Assembly (NCBI RefSeq): GCF_007559335.1
Contig: NZ_VMBG01000001.1
Location: forward strand, 1,116,001 to 1,180,000
Reading direction: 5' to 3'
DNA length: 64,000 nt
DNA from: Rariglobus hedericola
GTDB taxonomy: Bacteria > Verrucomicrobiota > Verrucomicrobiia > Opitutales > Opitutaceae
Below, in pieces: positions 8,269 to 16,406 of this stretch (position 1 is its first letter; every line of letters starts with the position of its first letter). The position numbers were made by a program, and so were the translations under genes. Below the pieces are notes generated by a model. That model worked only from the letters and a program-made list of their open reading frames with translations. It had not been told where the DNA came from and made no database searches.

Positions 8269-8850
8269 TCAGGAGGCGAGCAACTCGCGCTCAAGGTTTT
8301 CGAGTTTGTCGGAAATGCGGGCGTCGGTGATGCCGAAGCGACTGCGCACCTGGCAGTCGCCCGGCGATAGCGATGCATCGGCGGTCACCCGCAACCCCGG
8401 ATAACGTGACGACCAGGACGGGTTCAGTTTTTCCAGCAAGCCCGCGTCGCGGGAGCAAATGATCAGCTCCAGATTTTCACGTTCAGGATAGAGCGCCTCA
8501 AGCACCTCGCGGCAATGGGCCTGCACCACATCGACCGGCGGCTCGTAGCCCGCGAGCAAACGACGGGCGAGATCGATGGCCAGGGCGGGCAACGCGTTTT
8601 GCAACTGCGCGACGATCGCCGGCTCCACGCCGGTGATCCGGCTCAAAAGACCTTCCTGCAATTGCTGCACATCGTGGCGCAGGTCGACCAGCTGCTGATC
8701 GGCAAACGCGCGGGCGGCATCGGCTCCCTCGCGATACGCGGCCGCACGGATTTCGGAGAGTTCCCGCTCATCGAGCGCGCGCGATTTTCCGGCAATGGAC
8801 GCACCGGCGAGCGGACGATCGAACGGAACCAAACGGGTAAAGGAAGGCAT
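8269..8850 (-). CDS. fliH: Flagellar assembly protein FliH
   Basis: Peripheral stator of the export ATPase, which binds FliI and links it to the C-ring. The product has 193 residues. It shows an N-terminal variable part, a central helix with AAYREGADAARAFADQQLV, and a C-terminal V-ATPase subunit E-like domain (ALAIDLARRLLAGYEPPVDV, then ENLELIICSRDAGLLEKL). FliH is poorly conserved; the call combines this layout with the position between fliG and fliI. Spacing to fliG is 14 bases. Confidence 0.9.
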   Translation of the reverse strand: MPSFTRLVPFDRPLAGASIAGKSRALDERELSEIRAAAYREGADAARAFADQQLVDLRHDVQQLQEGLLSRITGVEPAIVAQLQNALPALAIDLARRLLAGYEPPVDVVQAHCREVLEALYPERENLELIICSRDAGLLEKLNPSWSSRYPGLRVTADASLSPGDCQVRSRFGITDARISDKLENLERELLAS

Positions 8851-8864
8851 GGCAAAAAATGGAA

Positions 8865-9917
8865 TTAACCAACGACTGCGGAGTCGCCTCCATCGAGCGA
8901 GATGACGCCCTCATCCTCGAGACGACGCACGACCTGAATGATCGCATCCTGCGCCACCTCGACATCCTTGAGACGCACGGGGCCGAGCATGCTGATTTCG
9001 TCCCGCAGGCTCTCGGCGGCACGCTTGGAAATGGATTCGTAGATCTTTTCCTTGATGGGCTCGCTCGCCGATTTCATGGCGATGCCCAGATTGGCGGAAT
9101 CGACCTCGCGCAATACGCGTTGCAGATCGGCCGGTTGCAGGCGGCTCAGATCCTCGAAGCTGAACATCTTCTTGCGAATGGCGGCACCGAGCTGGGCGTT
9201 GCGCTCCTCGAGACGGATCAGCAGACTCTTGGAAATTTCCTTCTCCATGCCATTGAGCAAATCGGCCACCACCCGCACGCCACCGCTTTGATGGAAGGTC
9301 GGGCGGGTCTTGTGATCGAGGTGTTTGCCGAGATTGCGCACGATCTTGCCGACCAGATCGATGGACGTGCTGTCGATCGTTCCTAGACGCTCGATGATTT
9401 CCTCGCGCAGGTCGGGACTGAACAACGTGAAGACCTCGGCCGCCTTGTCCTTGCCGAGATACGACAACAGGAACGACACAGTCTGCGGCTGCTCGCTCTT
9501 GATGAGATTAAAAATCTGACGGCCCTCCATCTCGGCGATTTCTTGAATGATTTCCACGGTGCTGCCCGAAGGCGTGGCGCCCACGCGGCTGAGGATGGCG
9601 TTGGCCTTGTAGTCGCCACGGGCGCGCTCCAAGGCGCCACGGGCGAAATCCATGCCTCCGAGCGTGGATGCAACGCTCTCGCCGACGATCGGTGAAAACT
9701 CCTCCAACACCTGCCGCGCCAGCACGTCCGTCACCATGGGAAACTGGCTCATCTCACGGCAAAGAACCTCCGCCTCGGCATCATCAAACTGCTTGAGCAC
9801 CTCGGAGGCGGCCTGCGTGCCGATCACGATGAGGAAAACAGCCAGCTTCTGCTGACGGTTGAGTTTGGAATAGTCCGCAACGGGTGCGGCGGGAGTGGCT
9901 TCGGCGGTGGCGCTCAT
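8865..9917 (-). CDS. fliG: Flagellar motor switch protein FliG
   Basis: Rotor protein that contacts the stator and sets rotation direction. The 350 residues cover the three FliG domains. The N-terminal domain binds FliF (QQKLAVFLIVIGTQAASEVL). The middle domain has an EQPQ motif at residues 152-155, a variant of the usual EHPQ. The C-terminal torque helix is rich in alternating Arg/Lys/Glu/Asp (about 275-345). Length fits the family. The gene lies directly after fliF (18-base gap), consistent with the FliF-FliG complex. Confidence 0.97.
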   Translation of the reverse strand: MSATAEATPAAPVADYSKLNRQQKLAVFLIVIGTQAASEVLKQFDDAEAEVLCREMSQFPMVTDVLARQVLEEFSPIVGESVASTLGGMDFARGALERARGDYKANAILSRVGATPSGSTVEIIQEIAEMEGRQIFNLIKSEQPQTVSFLLSYLGKDKAAEVFTLFSPDLREEIIERLGTIDSTSIDLVGKIVRNLGKHLDHKTRPTFHQSGGVRVVADLLNGMEKEISKSLLIRLEERNAQLGAAIRKKMFSFEDLSRLQPADLQRVLREVDSANLGIAMKSASEPIKEKIYESISKRAAESLRDEISMLGPVRLKDVEVAQDAIIQVVRRLEDEGVISLDGGDSAVVG

Positions 9918-9935
9918 GGGATACGAAGGACGGGT

Positions 9936-11531
9936 TTAGTTTTTCTTCACCGCCATGTAATCACGGAGGGCATTGCCGATGTTGGCGGGCTTTTGCTGGA
10001 TGAGCTGGTTCAACATATCGGGCGTGAGCACCGAGTGTCCGTTGGAACCCAGGGATGCGCCACCGGCGGCGGCCGGCACGGAGAGCAGCTCGATCGGAAC
10101 GGGCTCGGGCTTCTGCCGGCTCAACATGCGAACGAAGAAAAACAGCACCAAGGCACCCACGCCGATCGGCAGATACGCACCAACGGTTTCAATCCAACTC
10201 TGGATACGCGTCTCGGATTGGATCTGCTGAATCTGCGCCGACACGGGCTCGGTAAGAAACGGCAGCTCTTGCAGGCTCACGAGACTGTCGAGGCTCTGTC
10301 CGTCGACCGCCTTGAGACCGAGCGCGTTGATCACAATCTTGCGCAACGCCTGGATTTCTTCCGGCGTGCGAATCTGCGCCACGGGCTCGGTGCCGGGCGC
10401 GGCGCCGGCGGGAACCGGAGCATACCGCTGCGCCACGAACACGGCGGCCGTGACATTGCGAATGGCACCCGGCTGGCGGCTCGTGTTGGTAAGCGTGCGG
10501 TTAATCTCGTAGGATGTGGTGCGGTTTTTGCGATTGGTCTCGGTGATGTTACTGGGGCGGGAGGCGGCGGGCTCGGCGCCGGCTTTTTCAGGCGTGTTGG
10601 CGGCCACCCCCGTGGAGCCGCCGGAACGTTGTTCGCTGGAATTGGAAATATCCTCGGTCTGTGTCTGGCTGCGCACGACCTGGCCATCCGGATCATACTT
10701 TTCCTCGGTGCGCGTCGTGGACTCGGTTTCGATCTCGGCGGAGACACGCACAACGGTGTTGCCGGCGCCCACGACGGGCAGAAGCATCGTCTCCACTTTT
10801 TTCGCGAGGTAGTCTTCGATCTGCTGACGGTAGCGCATCTGCGACGAAGCACTGGCGAGGGTCGGGTCCTGTTTCAGATCCTCGGAGAGCACACGGCCCT
10901 TCTGGTCAACGACTGCGACCTGGTCGATGAGCAGACCCTGCACGGCGTTGGCCACGAGATTGCGAATGCTGTTCACCGCCTCGGGTTCGAGCCGGGGTTT
11001 GGTGAGTTCGACGAAAACGGAAGCGGTGGGCTTCACGCTTTGGTTGGTCACGAGCAGACGATTCTCAGGCTGCACGATCATCACGCGAGCGCTGCGCACG
11101 CCGTCGAGTTGTGAGATGGTGCGGGCGAGTTCGCCCTGCAAGGCACGCAGGTAATTGGTGCGCTGCACGAAGTCGGAAAGGCCGAACTGGCCCTTGTCAA
11201 AAATCTCAAAACCCACGCCTTCGCCGGAGGGAACGCCCTTGCCGGCGAGATCCATGCGCAACCGGTGAACCCGATCGGCCGGCACGTAGATCGTGTTGCC
11301 GCCGTTGGCTATTTTATGAGGGATGTTTTGCGCCTGAAGCTGCGCGATGATCTGGGACGAATCCTTCTCGGAGAGTTTGCCGTAGAGCAACTGGTAGTCG
11401 GGCTGATGCGACCAGAGCACGACACCGATCAATCCCGCGACCACGGCGGCGGCGGCCACCACGAGCGTGACGCGCTGGTTGATCCCGAGTTGGGTCCAAA
11501 GTCCGAGAAGTGATTGGGTAAAGGCTTTCAT
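9936..11531 (-). CDS. fliF: Flagellar M-ring protein FliF
   Basis: Forms the MS-ring in the inner membrane, the base of the flagellum and housing of the export gate. The 531 residues show a transmembrane helix at about 22-42, a periplasmic ring-building region starting with the YscJ-like fold (YQLLYGKLSEKDSSQIIAQL) and a variable Ser/Gly/Thr-rich loop near 290-330. A second transmembrane helix is at about 443-463 (IGVGALVLFFFVRML), followed by a cytoplasmic tail that binds FliG. Length is close to the family norm of 530-570. A 68-base gap separates it from fliE. Confidence 0.97.
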   Translation of the reverse strand: MKAFTQSLLGLWTQLGINQRVTLVVAAAAVVAGLIGVVLWSHQPDYQLLYGKLSEKDSSQIIAQLQAQNIPHKIANGGNTIYVPADRVHRLRMDLAGKGVPSGEGVGFEIFDKGQFGLSDFVQRTNYLRALQGELARTISQLDGVRSARVMIVQPENRLLVTNQSVKPTASVFVELTKPRLEPEAVNSIRNLVANAVQGLLIDQVAVVDQKGRVLSEDLKQDPTLASASSQMRYRQQIEDYLAKKVETMLLPVVGAGNTVVRVSAEIETESTTRTEEKYDPDGQVVRSQTQTEDISNSSEQRSGGSTGVAANTPEKAGAEPAASRPSNITETNRKNRTTSYEINRTLTNTSRQPGAIRNVTAAVFVAQRYAPVPAGAAPGTEPVAQIRTPEEIQALRKIVINALGLKAVDGQSLDSLVSLQELPFLTEPVSAQIQQIQSETRIQSWIETVGAYLPIGVGALVLFFFVRMLSRQKPEPVPIELLSVPAAAGGASLGSNGHSVLTPDMLNQLIQQKPANIGNALRDYMAVKKN

Positions 11532-11599
11532 GCGGCGGATGCAGGCGGAGTCAGAAAACGAAATGAAAAAGTGTTAGCTAAAATGGACGCGACGGCGGC

Positions 11600-11950
11600 T
11601 CACACCGGCATGCGCATGAGTTCCTGGTAGGATTCGACGACCTTGTTGCGCGTCTCGACCATCAGCTGAAAAGCCACGCCGGCCTCCTGCATCGCGATGA
11701 CGCTCTGATGGAGCTGGTCGCTGTCGCCCATCAAAACCTTGCGGGTGATGTCGGAGGCTTCGCGCTGTTTGGTATCCACGGCGGAGACCATTTTATCGAA
11801 GACCGAACCGAAATCGGCGGGCGCGGCCCCCGATGTGCCGGCCGGAGCATCGGGGCGCAGAATTTGCGTCGGAGCCTCGGCGCCGCCCGCGCCGGGCAGG
11901 CGTTGAATAAAGGCCGAGGGGAGATTTCCAATGGAGCCGATGAGTGCCAT
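11600..11950 (-). CDS. fliE: Flagellar hook-basal body complex protein FliE
   Basis: Adaptor between the MS-ring and the rod, exported early. The 116-residue product has the FliE core. A Gly/Ala/Pro-rich N-terminal third leads to FGSVFDKMVSAVDTKQREAS, then a VLMGDSDQLHQSVIAMQEAG segment, and a C-terminal helix AFQLMVETRNKVVESYQELM ending in RMPV, the classic FliE ending. It follows flgC by 24 bases, in standard flgB-flgC-fliE order. Confidence 0.95.
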   Translation of the reverse strand: MALIGSIGNLPSAFIQRLPGAGGAEAPTQILRPDAPAGTSGAAPADFGSVFDKMVSAVDTKQREASDITRKVLMGDSDQLHQSVIAMQEAGVAFQLMVETRNKVVESYQELMRMPV

Positions 11951-11974
11951 GATAACGAGGGATCGCAGGCCGGT

Positions 11975-12394
11975 TTATTTTCCGATTTCGAGGGTTTTCA
12001 TCGCCATCTGACGGGCGTTTTTCACGACCGAAAGATTCGCCTCATACGCGCGGGATGCGGTGATCAGATCGACCATTTCAAAGGCGAGATTCACGTTGGG
12101 CATCTGCACCATGCCATCCGCACCGGCATCCGGATGCTGGGGATCGTAGATGCGCTGGCCCGGGGTCTTGTCGGTGGTGATCTGGGCCACTTTCACCGAC
12201 TGGAGGGACTGACCCGCCGCCTGCTGCTGGCGCATGAGCTGGGTTTCAAAGGAGACTACACGCCTCTGGTAAGCACGACCATCGGGACCACGGGTCGTCT
12301 GGGTGTTGGCGATATTCTGCGCGACAATATCAAGGCGGGTCTTCTGGGCGTTGAGCGCGCCGGTGGTGATATCGATTCCGGAGATAAGATTCAT
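11975..12394 (-). CDS. flgC: Flagellar basal-body rod protein FlgC
   Basis: Proximal rod subunit, exported through the flagellar type III system. The 139 residues begin with the rod-family pattern of small residues and QNIANTQTTRGPDGRAYQRR, the FlgC-specific version of the axial protein motif. They end with the helix FEMVDLITASRAYEANLSVV plus NARQMAMKTLEIGK. Length matches the family (about 135-145). The gene lies 36 bases after flgB and 24 before fliE. Confidence 0.97.
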   Translation of the reverse strand: MNLISGIDITTGALNAQKTRLDIVAQNIANTQTTRGPDGRAYQRRVVSFETQLMRQQQAAGQSLQSVKVAQITTDKTPGQRIYDPQHPDAGADGMVQMPNVNLAFEMVDLITASRAYEANLSVVKNARQMAMKTLEIGK

Positions 12395-12430
12395 GATCGC
12401 AGGAGTTGAATTTCAGGATGAATAACGGGA

Positions 12431-12814
12431 TCAGCCGGCACGACCGGTGATTGCGAGGCGCAGCTGCTTGATGTTTCGGCTGATGACCTCAGAGAGAAAA
12501 TCATGCTCCACCATGTTGCGGTTCATCTGGAGCAGCTCGCTGTCGATCTGAACGCTGTTGCCGTCGGGACGCATGCTGCGGGCATTGGAGTCCTCGGTCA
12601 GCCGGGCTTCCAACCGCGTCGCCGCAGTCATATCGCCGGCGTTGATGCGCGAACGAAGTTCGGTGGCGAAATCCGGAGCCACATCGATGCGGCGGTAACC
12701 GGGTGTTTCCGAGTTGGCGATGTTCGAGGCAATGGCTTCCTGACGCAGCACCGACACATCAAGCAGTTTGCTCGCGAGCTGGTAGTTGGGGGACTGGAAA
12801 ATCGGATCGACCAT
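12431..12814 (-). CDS. flgB: Flagellar basal-body rod protein FlgB
   Basis: Most proximal rod subunit and first gene of the flagellar cluster. The 127-residue form starting MVDPIFQSPNYQLASKLLDV has the FlgB signature SNIANSETPGYRRIDV and a C-terminal helix LLQMNRNMVEHDFLSEVISR. A longer in-frame start (GTG at 12842-12844) exists. The ATG at 12812-12814 is preferred because family members begin near it and because a strong sigma-54 element (12828-12843) overlaps the would-be extra codons. The predicted transcript would begin only about three bases before this ATG, so the message may be almost leaderless. Confidence 0.93.
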   Translation of the reverse strand: MVDPIFQSPNYQLASKLLDVSVLRQEAIASNIANSETPGYRRIDVAPDFATELRSRINAGDMTAATRLEARLTEDSNARSMRPDGNSVQIDSELLQMNRNMVEHDFLSEVISRNIKQLRLAITGRAG

Positions 12815-12827
12815 GCACGGGCTGTAA

Positions 12828-12843
12828 TGCAGCGGACATGCCA
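12828..12843 (-). promoter_or_regulatory. Sigma-54 type promoter upstream of flgB
   Basis: Minus-strand bases TGGCATGTCCGCTGCA match 10 of 12 informative positions of the RpoN consensus, with exact -24/-12 spacing. The predicted transcription start is near 12817, only a few bases before the chosen flgB ATG. Position at the head of the 15-gene flagellar cluster supports function. Confidence 0.7.
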
Positions 12844-12938
12844 CGACCGATTAACGTTTTTTTAATCACTAATAATCATAATCTTAAAAGTTAAAAAATC
12901 CATTCGTCCCCCAAATCAGAAAGCCTCCTCCTCGTGAC

Positions 12939-12954
12939 TGGCAGGACATCGGCA
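12939..12954 (+). promoter_or_regulatory. Possible sigma-54 type promoter upstream of cheR
   Basis: Plus-strand bases TGGCAGGACATCGGCA keep the -24 TGGCA and the -12 GCA with correct spacing but miss both T residues before the -12 GC (9 of 12 positions). The predicted start is near 12965, giving a leader of about 68 bases to cheR. Weaker than the two flagellar elements. Confidence 0.4.
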
Positions 12955-13032
12955 AAATCTGCCTCGGGATAATTTGCTGATAAATTACGCTTCATTTTCA
13001 CGGGCCGAGTCCGATCAACCATTCAACTCCCT

Positions 13033-13848
13033 ATGCTTGATCGTGATTATGAATTTATCCGCGGCCTGGTTTACACGCACAGCCGCATCAACCTGGGTGC
13101 CGACAAAAAAGAGCTGGTCTCGGCGCGTCTGGGCAAGCGCCTGCGCGCCACCAATCTGACGACGATAACGGACTACTGCCGTTATCTCCAAGGCCCCAAG
13201 GCAAGCGATGAAATTTCCCACCTCATCGACGTCATCTCGACGAACCACACTTATTTCTTTCGAGAAAACGCCCACTTCGATTTTCTCACCCAGACGGTTC
13301 TCCCCGAGTTCATGAAGGCTCGGCTACCGCGTATCAACATCTGGAGCGCCGCGTGTTCGTCAGGCGAAGAGCCCTACACGCTCGCGCTCCTCCTCGAGCA
13401 GTATTTCAGCCAGCACAGTCCCCGCTGCCCGTGGCAGATCGAGGCGACCGACATATCCAATCCCATTTTACTCAAGGCACGCGCGGGCGTGTATAAGACG
13501 GAAGCCTTGGATAAAATCTCCCCGACCCAGCTGCGCACCTATTTTAAGGAAGGCACGGGCGCGCAGGCGGGAACACATCAGGTGAAGCCCTCACTGCAGG
13601 AGCATATTCGTTTTCGTCAGCTCAATCTGCTCGGTGCATCGCTGCCGTTTTCGGAGCCATTTCAGATCATTTTTTGCCGCAATGTCATGATCTACTTTGA
13701 CCGGGCGACACAGGAGGAACTGATCACCCGGTTGACTCGCCTGCTGATGCCCGGCGGCTACCTGCTGGTCGGTCATTCGGAGAGCCTCACGAGCATAAAA
13801 CACTCCCTGCAACCAGTCCGGCCCGCGGTTTACCGCCGCGTCAAATAG
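13033..13848 (+). CDS. cheR: Chemotaxis protein methyltransferase CheR
   Basis: Methylates glutamates on chemoreceptors with S-adenosylmethionine, setting adaptation. The 271-residue product has the N-terminal helical CheR domain (residues 1-75), the conserved NHTYFFRE at 71-78, and the SAM-binding loop SAACSSGEEPYT at 105-116. Later come IIFCRNVMIYFD and the PGGYLLVGHSESL end. Length and order of motifs are standard. It is divergent from flgB and starts the plus-strand run cheR-cheB-regulator-cheD, with cheB 16 bases on. No C-terminal TPR or pentapeptide-binding extension is seen. Confidence 0.97.
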   Translation: MLDRDYEFIRGLVYTHSRINLGADKKELVSARLGKRLRATNLTTITDYCRYLQGPKASDEISHLIDVISTNHTYFFRENAHFDFLTQTVLPEFMKARLPRINIWSAACSSGEEPYTLALLLEQYFSQHSPRCPWQIEATDISNPILLKARAGVYKTEALDKISPTQLRTYFKEGTGAQAGTHQVKPSLQEHIRFRQLNLLGASLPFSEPFQIIFCRNVMIYFDRATQEELITRLTRLLMPGGYLLVGHSESLTSIKHSLQPVRPAVYRRVK

Positions 13849-13864
13849 CATCGGCCTCCGCCCC

Positions 13865-15040
13865 ATGAGCCCGCCCAAGATTCGTGTGCTGATCGTGGAT
13901 GACTCCGCCGTGGTGCGGAAACTCGTGACCGAGGCGCTCGCGCATGATCCAGCCATCGAGGTCGTCGGAACCGCTGTGGATCCGATCATCGCACGCACCA
14001 AAATCGAGCAGCTCAATCCCGATGTCATCACGCTCGACATCGAGATGCCGCGCATGGACGGGCTGACTTACCTGCGAGAAATCATGGAAACCCGGCCGCG
14101 ACCGGTGATCATCATGAGTTCGCTTTCCAAAACCGGCTCCACGCAGGCGCTCGAAGCCTTGCGTCTCGGCGCCGTCGATGTGCTGGGAAAACCCGGCGGC
14201 GCGTATTCGTTTGGCGATCTCGGCCCCCAGCTCTGCGAAAAAATCAAAGCCGCCGCCGTGGCTCGTTTGCGCCCCAAGGAGCACACGCCGGCGCTCGCAA
14301 CCGCACCCGCCTCGCTTCGCACCACGGCTGCCACGGCAATAAATTCCGGATCCACCTCCCCTTCCCCCCTGACCGCACGCGAGGTGGTTGCACGGATTCC
14401 CCTCAGCACCACGCATCGCCAGCACCATCCACGTCGCATCATTTTGCTGGGTGCTTCCACCGGAGGCACTGAAGCGCTGCGCTCCGTGCTCACGCGTCTG
14501 CCCGCAGGACTTCCCGGCATCGCCATTGTGCAGCACATACCGCCGGTATTTTCCAAAGCCTTCGCCGATCGCCTCAACACCTTGTGCGCGTTTCCCGTGC
14601 GCGAAGCCGTCGATGGCGACCGCCTCACGCCAAGCCTCGCGCTGATCGCTCCCGGCGGCCGTCACTTGGTTCTGCAGTGGAGCTCCGACGGCTACCGCGT
14701 GCGGCTCAGCGACTGGCCCGCCGTCTGGCACCAGCGCCCGGCCGTCGATATCCTGTTCAAATCGGCGGTCGAATGCGCAGGTCCCCAGGCGATTGCCGGC
14801 GTGTTTACCGGCATGGGCAAGGACGGCGCCGAGGGGCTGTTGCGCCTGCGCGAAAAAGGTGCACTGACCTTCTCGCAAGACGAGGCCAGCAGTATCGTTT
14901 ACGGCATGCCGCGCGCAGCGTGGGAACAGGGCGGTTCTCAAAAACAGATCAGCCTGCCGATGGCCGCCCAACACATCGTATCGCTGGTCGAAACCACTTC
15001 AGCCGCGCCCCCGATGGCGGGCGACGCCCATCCCGCCTGA
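13865..15040 (+). CDS. cheB: Chemotaxis response regulator protein-glutamate methylesterase CheB
   Basis: Removes methyl groups from (and deamidates) chemoreceptors once phosphorylated by CheA. The 391 residues hold a receiver domain with DD at 12-13 and phosphoacceptor Asp58 (ITLDIEMPRMDG), a linker of about 50 residues rich in Ala, Thr and Ser, and the methylesterase domain. The catalytic triad is visible: Ser198 in LLGASTGG, His224 in IVQHIPP and Asp320 in GMGKDGAEG. Length is slightly above the usual 350 because of the linker. The gene follows cheR by 16 bases, the usual adaptation pair. Confidence 0.97.
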   Translation: MSPPKIRVLIVDDSAVVRKLVTEALAHDPAIEVVGTAVDPIIARTKIEQLNPDVITLDIEMPRMDGLTYLREIMETRPRPVIIMSSLSKTGSTQALEALRLGAVDVLGKPGGAYSFGDLGPQLCEKIKAAAVARLRPKEHTPALATAPASLRTTAATAINSGSTSPSPLTAREVVARIPLSTTHRQHHPRRIILLGASTGGTEALRSVLTRLPAGLPGIAIVQHIPPVFSKAFADRLNTLCAFPVREAVDGDRLTPSLALIAPGGRHLVLQWSSDGYRVRLSDWPAVWHQRPAVDILFKSAVECAGPQAIAGVFTGMGKDGAEGLLRLREKGALTFSQDEASSIVYGMPRAAWEQGGSQKQISLPMAAQHIVSLVETTSAAPPMAGDAHPA

Positions 15041-15119
15041 AATTATCCTCATTTTTCCCGTTATCCGCGCGCAACTGTGCCGATAAAGAGGCGAAACCAT
15101 CCGTGCTGATTTCCACTTT

Positions 15120-16391
15120 ATGAACCCGTCCGGTGATCCACATTCTCCGCGTATCCTTGTTGTCGATGACGAGGCCATCGTCTTGGGCGCGCTCAAGGAA
15201 ACCCTCGAGCGCGACGGGCACCGGGTAACCGCCACCACCAGTCCGATCCGCGCGCTCGAGATGCTGCGTGACCAGGATTTTGCGGTGATCCTTTCCGACC
15301 ATCGGATGCCCGAGATGATGGGTCTCGATTTCCTGATCGAGTCGCGAAAAATCCGCCCGAACGCCTCGCGTATTCTCATCACCGCGGTGCTCTCGCTGCC
15401 CACCATTGTGGAGGCGATCAACAAGGGTGAGATTTTCCGCTTCGTCGCCAAACCGTGGCTGCGCGAAGAGCTGGCCGCGACCATCCGCAACGCATTTCAA
15501 CGCCACCATCTCGTCAGCGAAAACGAACGCCTCAGTGCCCAAACGCAGGAGCTCAACTCGCGCCTGATGGTCGCCAACGCCTCGCTCGCCCGGCAGGTCA
15601 AGGACCTCGAAAAACAAAAGTCGGCCCTCGACGCGGCCAATCAGGATCTCGCCACCAGTTACGACCACTCGCTCGATCTGTGCAGCCGTATTCTCGCGAC
15701 GTATGACCCCTATCTCGGAGGCCAGACCAAGGCCGTGGTGGAGATCGCCCAATGCATGGCGGACACCAATCACTTCACCGATGGTGAACGTCACGCACTC
15801 CGCACCGGCGCGTGGCTGTGCGACCTCGGGCTGATCGGCATCCCGCGCGAGTTGTTGCGCGCTTTCCGCACGCATCCATCGCGCCTCACCGAGCGCGAGC
15901 GCGAGAGCATTCAGACCCACCCGATCTACAGCCAGACGCTCGCCTCTTACGTCGACACCAATCCGCTGGTGGCGGAAACGATCCGCGCCCACCACGAGCG
16001 TTTTGACGGCACGGGTTTCCCCGACGCCTTGCGCGCCCAATCGATTCCCTGGCCGGCAAGGTGTCTTGCCGTCGCCGTGTGTTTTGTCGAAAGCGGCCTG
16101 GCCAAGGAAAAAGCCATCGAAGCGATTCTTGCCGAGTCGGGAAAAGCCTTCGATCCCGAGGCCGTGCGCCTGTTTCTCAAGGTCACCCACCTGGTTCAAC
16201 TACCACGGCAGGTGCACGAGATCATGCTCGAAGAACTGCAACCCGGCATGGTGCTCGCCAACGGTCTTTACAGTCCGCACGGCCTGCTTCTCGTCGGTGA
16301 AGGCCAGACCTTGAGCGCCAGCACCATCGCCAAGATTCGTAATCACAATCTCATCAGTGCGATCAGCCAGCGGCTGCTCGTATATTCCTGA
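15120..16391 (+). CDS. Response regulator with degenerate HD-GYP domain
   Basis: RpfG-like signalling protein. Of 423 residues, about 10-125 form a complete receiver domain (acidic pair Asp16/Asp17, phosphoacceptor Asp60, Lys111 in AKPW). A coiled-coil linker (about 130-180) follows, then an HD-GYP-type domain (about 185-350). HD-GYP enzymes normally hydrolyse cyclic di-GMP. Here the HD pair is Cys234-Asp235 (WLCDLGLIGIP), the following GK is GL, and the upstream metal-binding position (GGQTK) is also altered. His267 and the HHE at 291-293 and a GFP version of GYP remain. Catalysis is therefore doubtful; a c-di-GMP-binding or protein-docking role is possible. A 79-base gap separates it from cheB, and cheD follows after 15 bases. 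Confidence 0.85.
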   Translation: MNPSGDPHSPRILVVDDEAIVLGALKETLERDGHRVTATTSPIRALEMLRDQDFAVILSDHRMPEMMGLDFLIESRKIRPNASRILITAVLSLPTIVEAINKGEIFRFVAKPWLREELAATIRNAFQRHHLVSENERLSAQTQELNSRLMVANASLARQVKDLEKQKSALDAANQDLATSYDHSLDLCSRILATYDPYLGGQTKAVVEIAQCMADTNHFTDGERHALRTGAWLCDLGLIGIPRELLRAFRTHPSRLTERERESIQTHPIYSQTLASYVDTNPLVAETIRAHHERFDGTGFPDALRAQSIPWPARCLAVAVCFVESGLAKEKAIEAILAESGKAFDPEAVRLFLKVTHLVQLPRQVHEIMLEELQPGMVLANGLYSPHGLLLVGEGQTLSASTIAKIRNHNLISAISQRLLVYS

Positions 16392-16406
16392 TACACCAAC
16401 CATTTC

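Noticed and set aside
12976-12983. GCTGATAA, a near match to the sigma-28 -10 box upstream of cheR
   Set aside because: The -35 position does not match; the region is A+T rich, which raises chance hits.
15079-15086. GCCGATAA, an exact match to the flagellar sigma-28 -10 box, upstream of the HD-GYP-like regulator
   Set aside because: No TAAA-type -35 box at the required 15-base spacing; an eight-base match alone is expected by chance about once in this window.
13841-16199. Two long minus-strand open frames (377 and 416 codons) opposite cheB and the HD-GYP regulator
   Set aside because: Low-complexity Gly/Arg/His-rich products with no motif; the plus-strand genes are certain.
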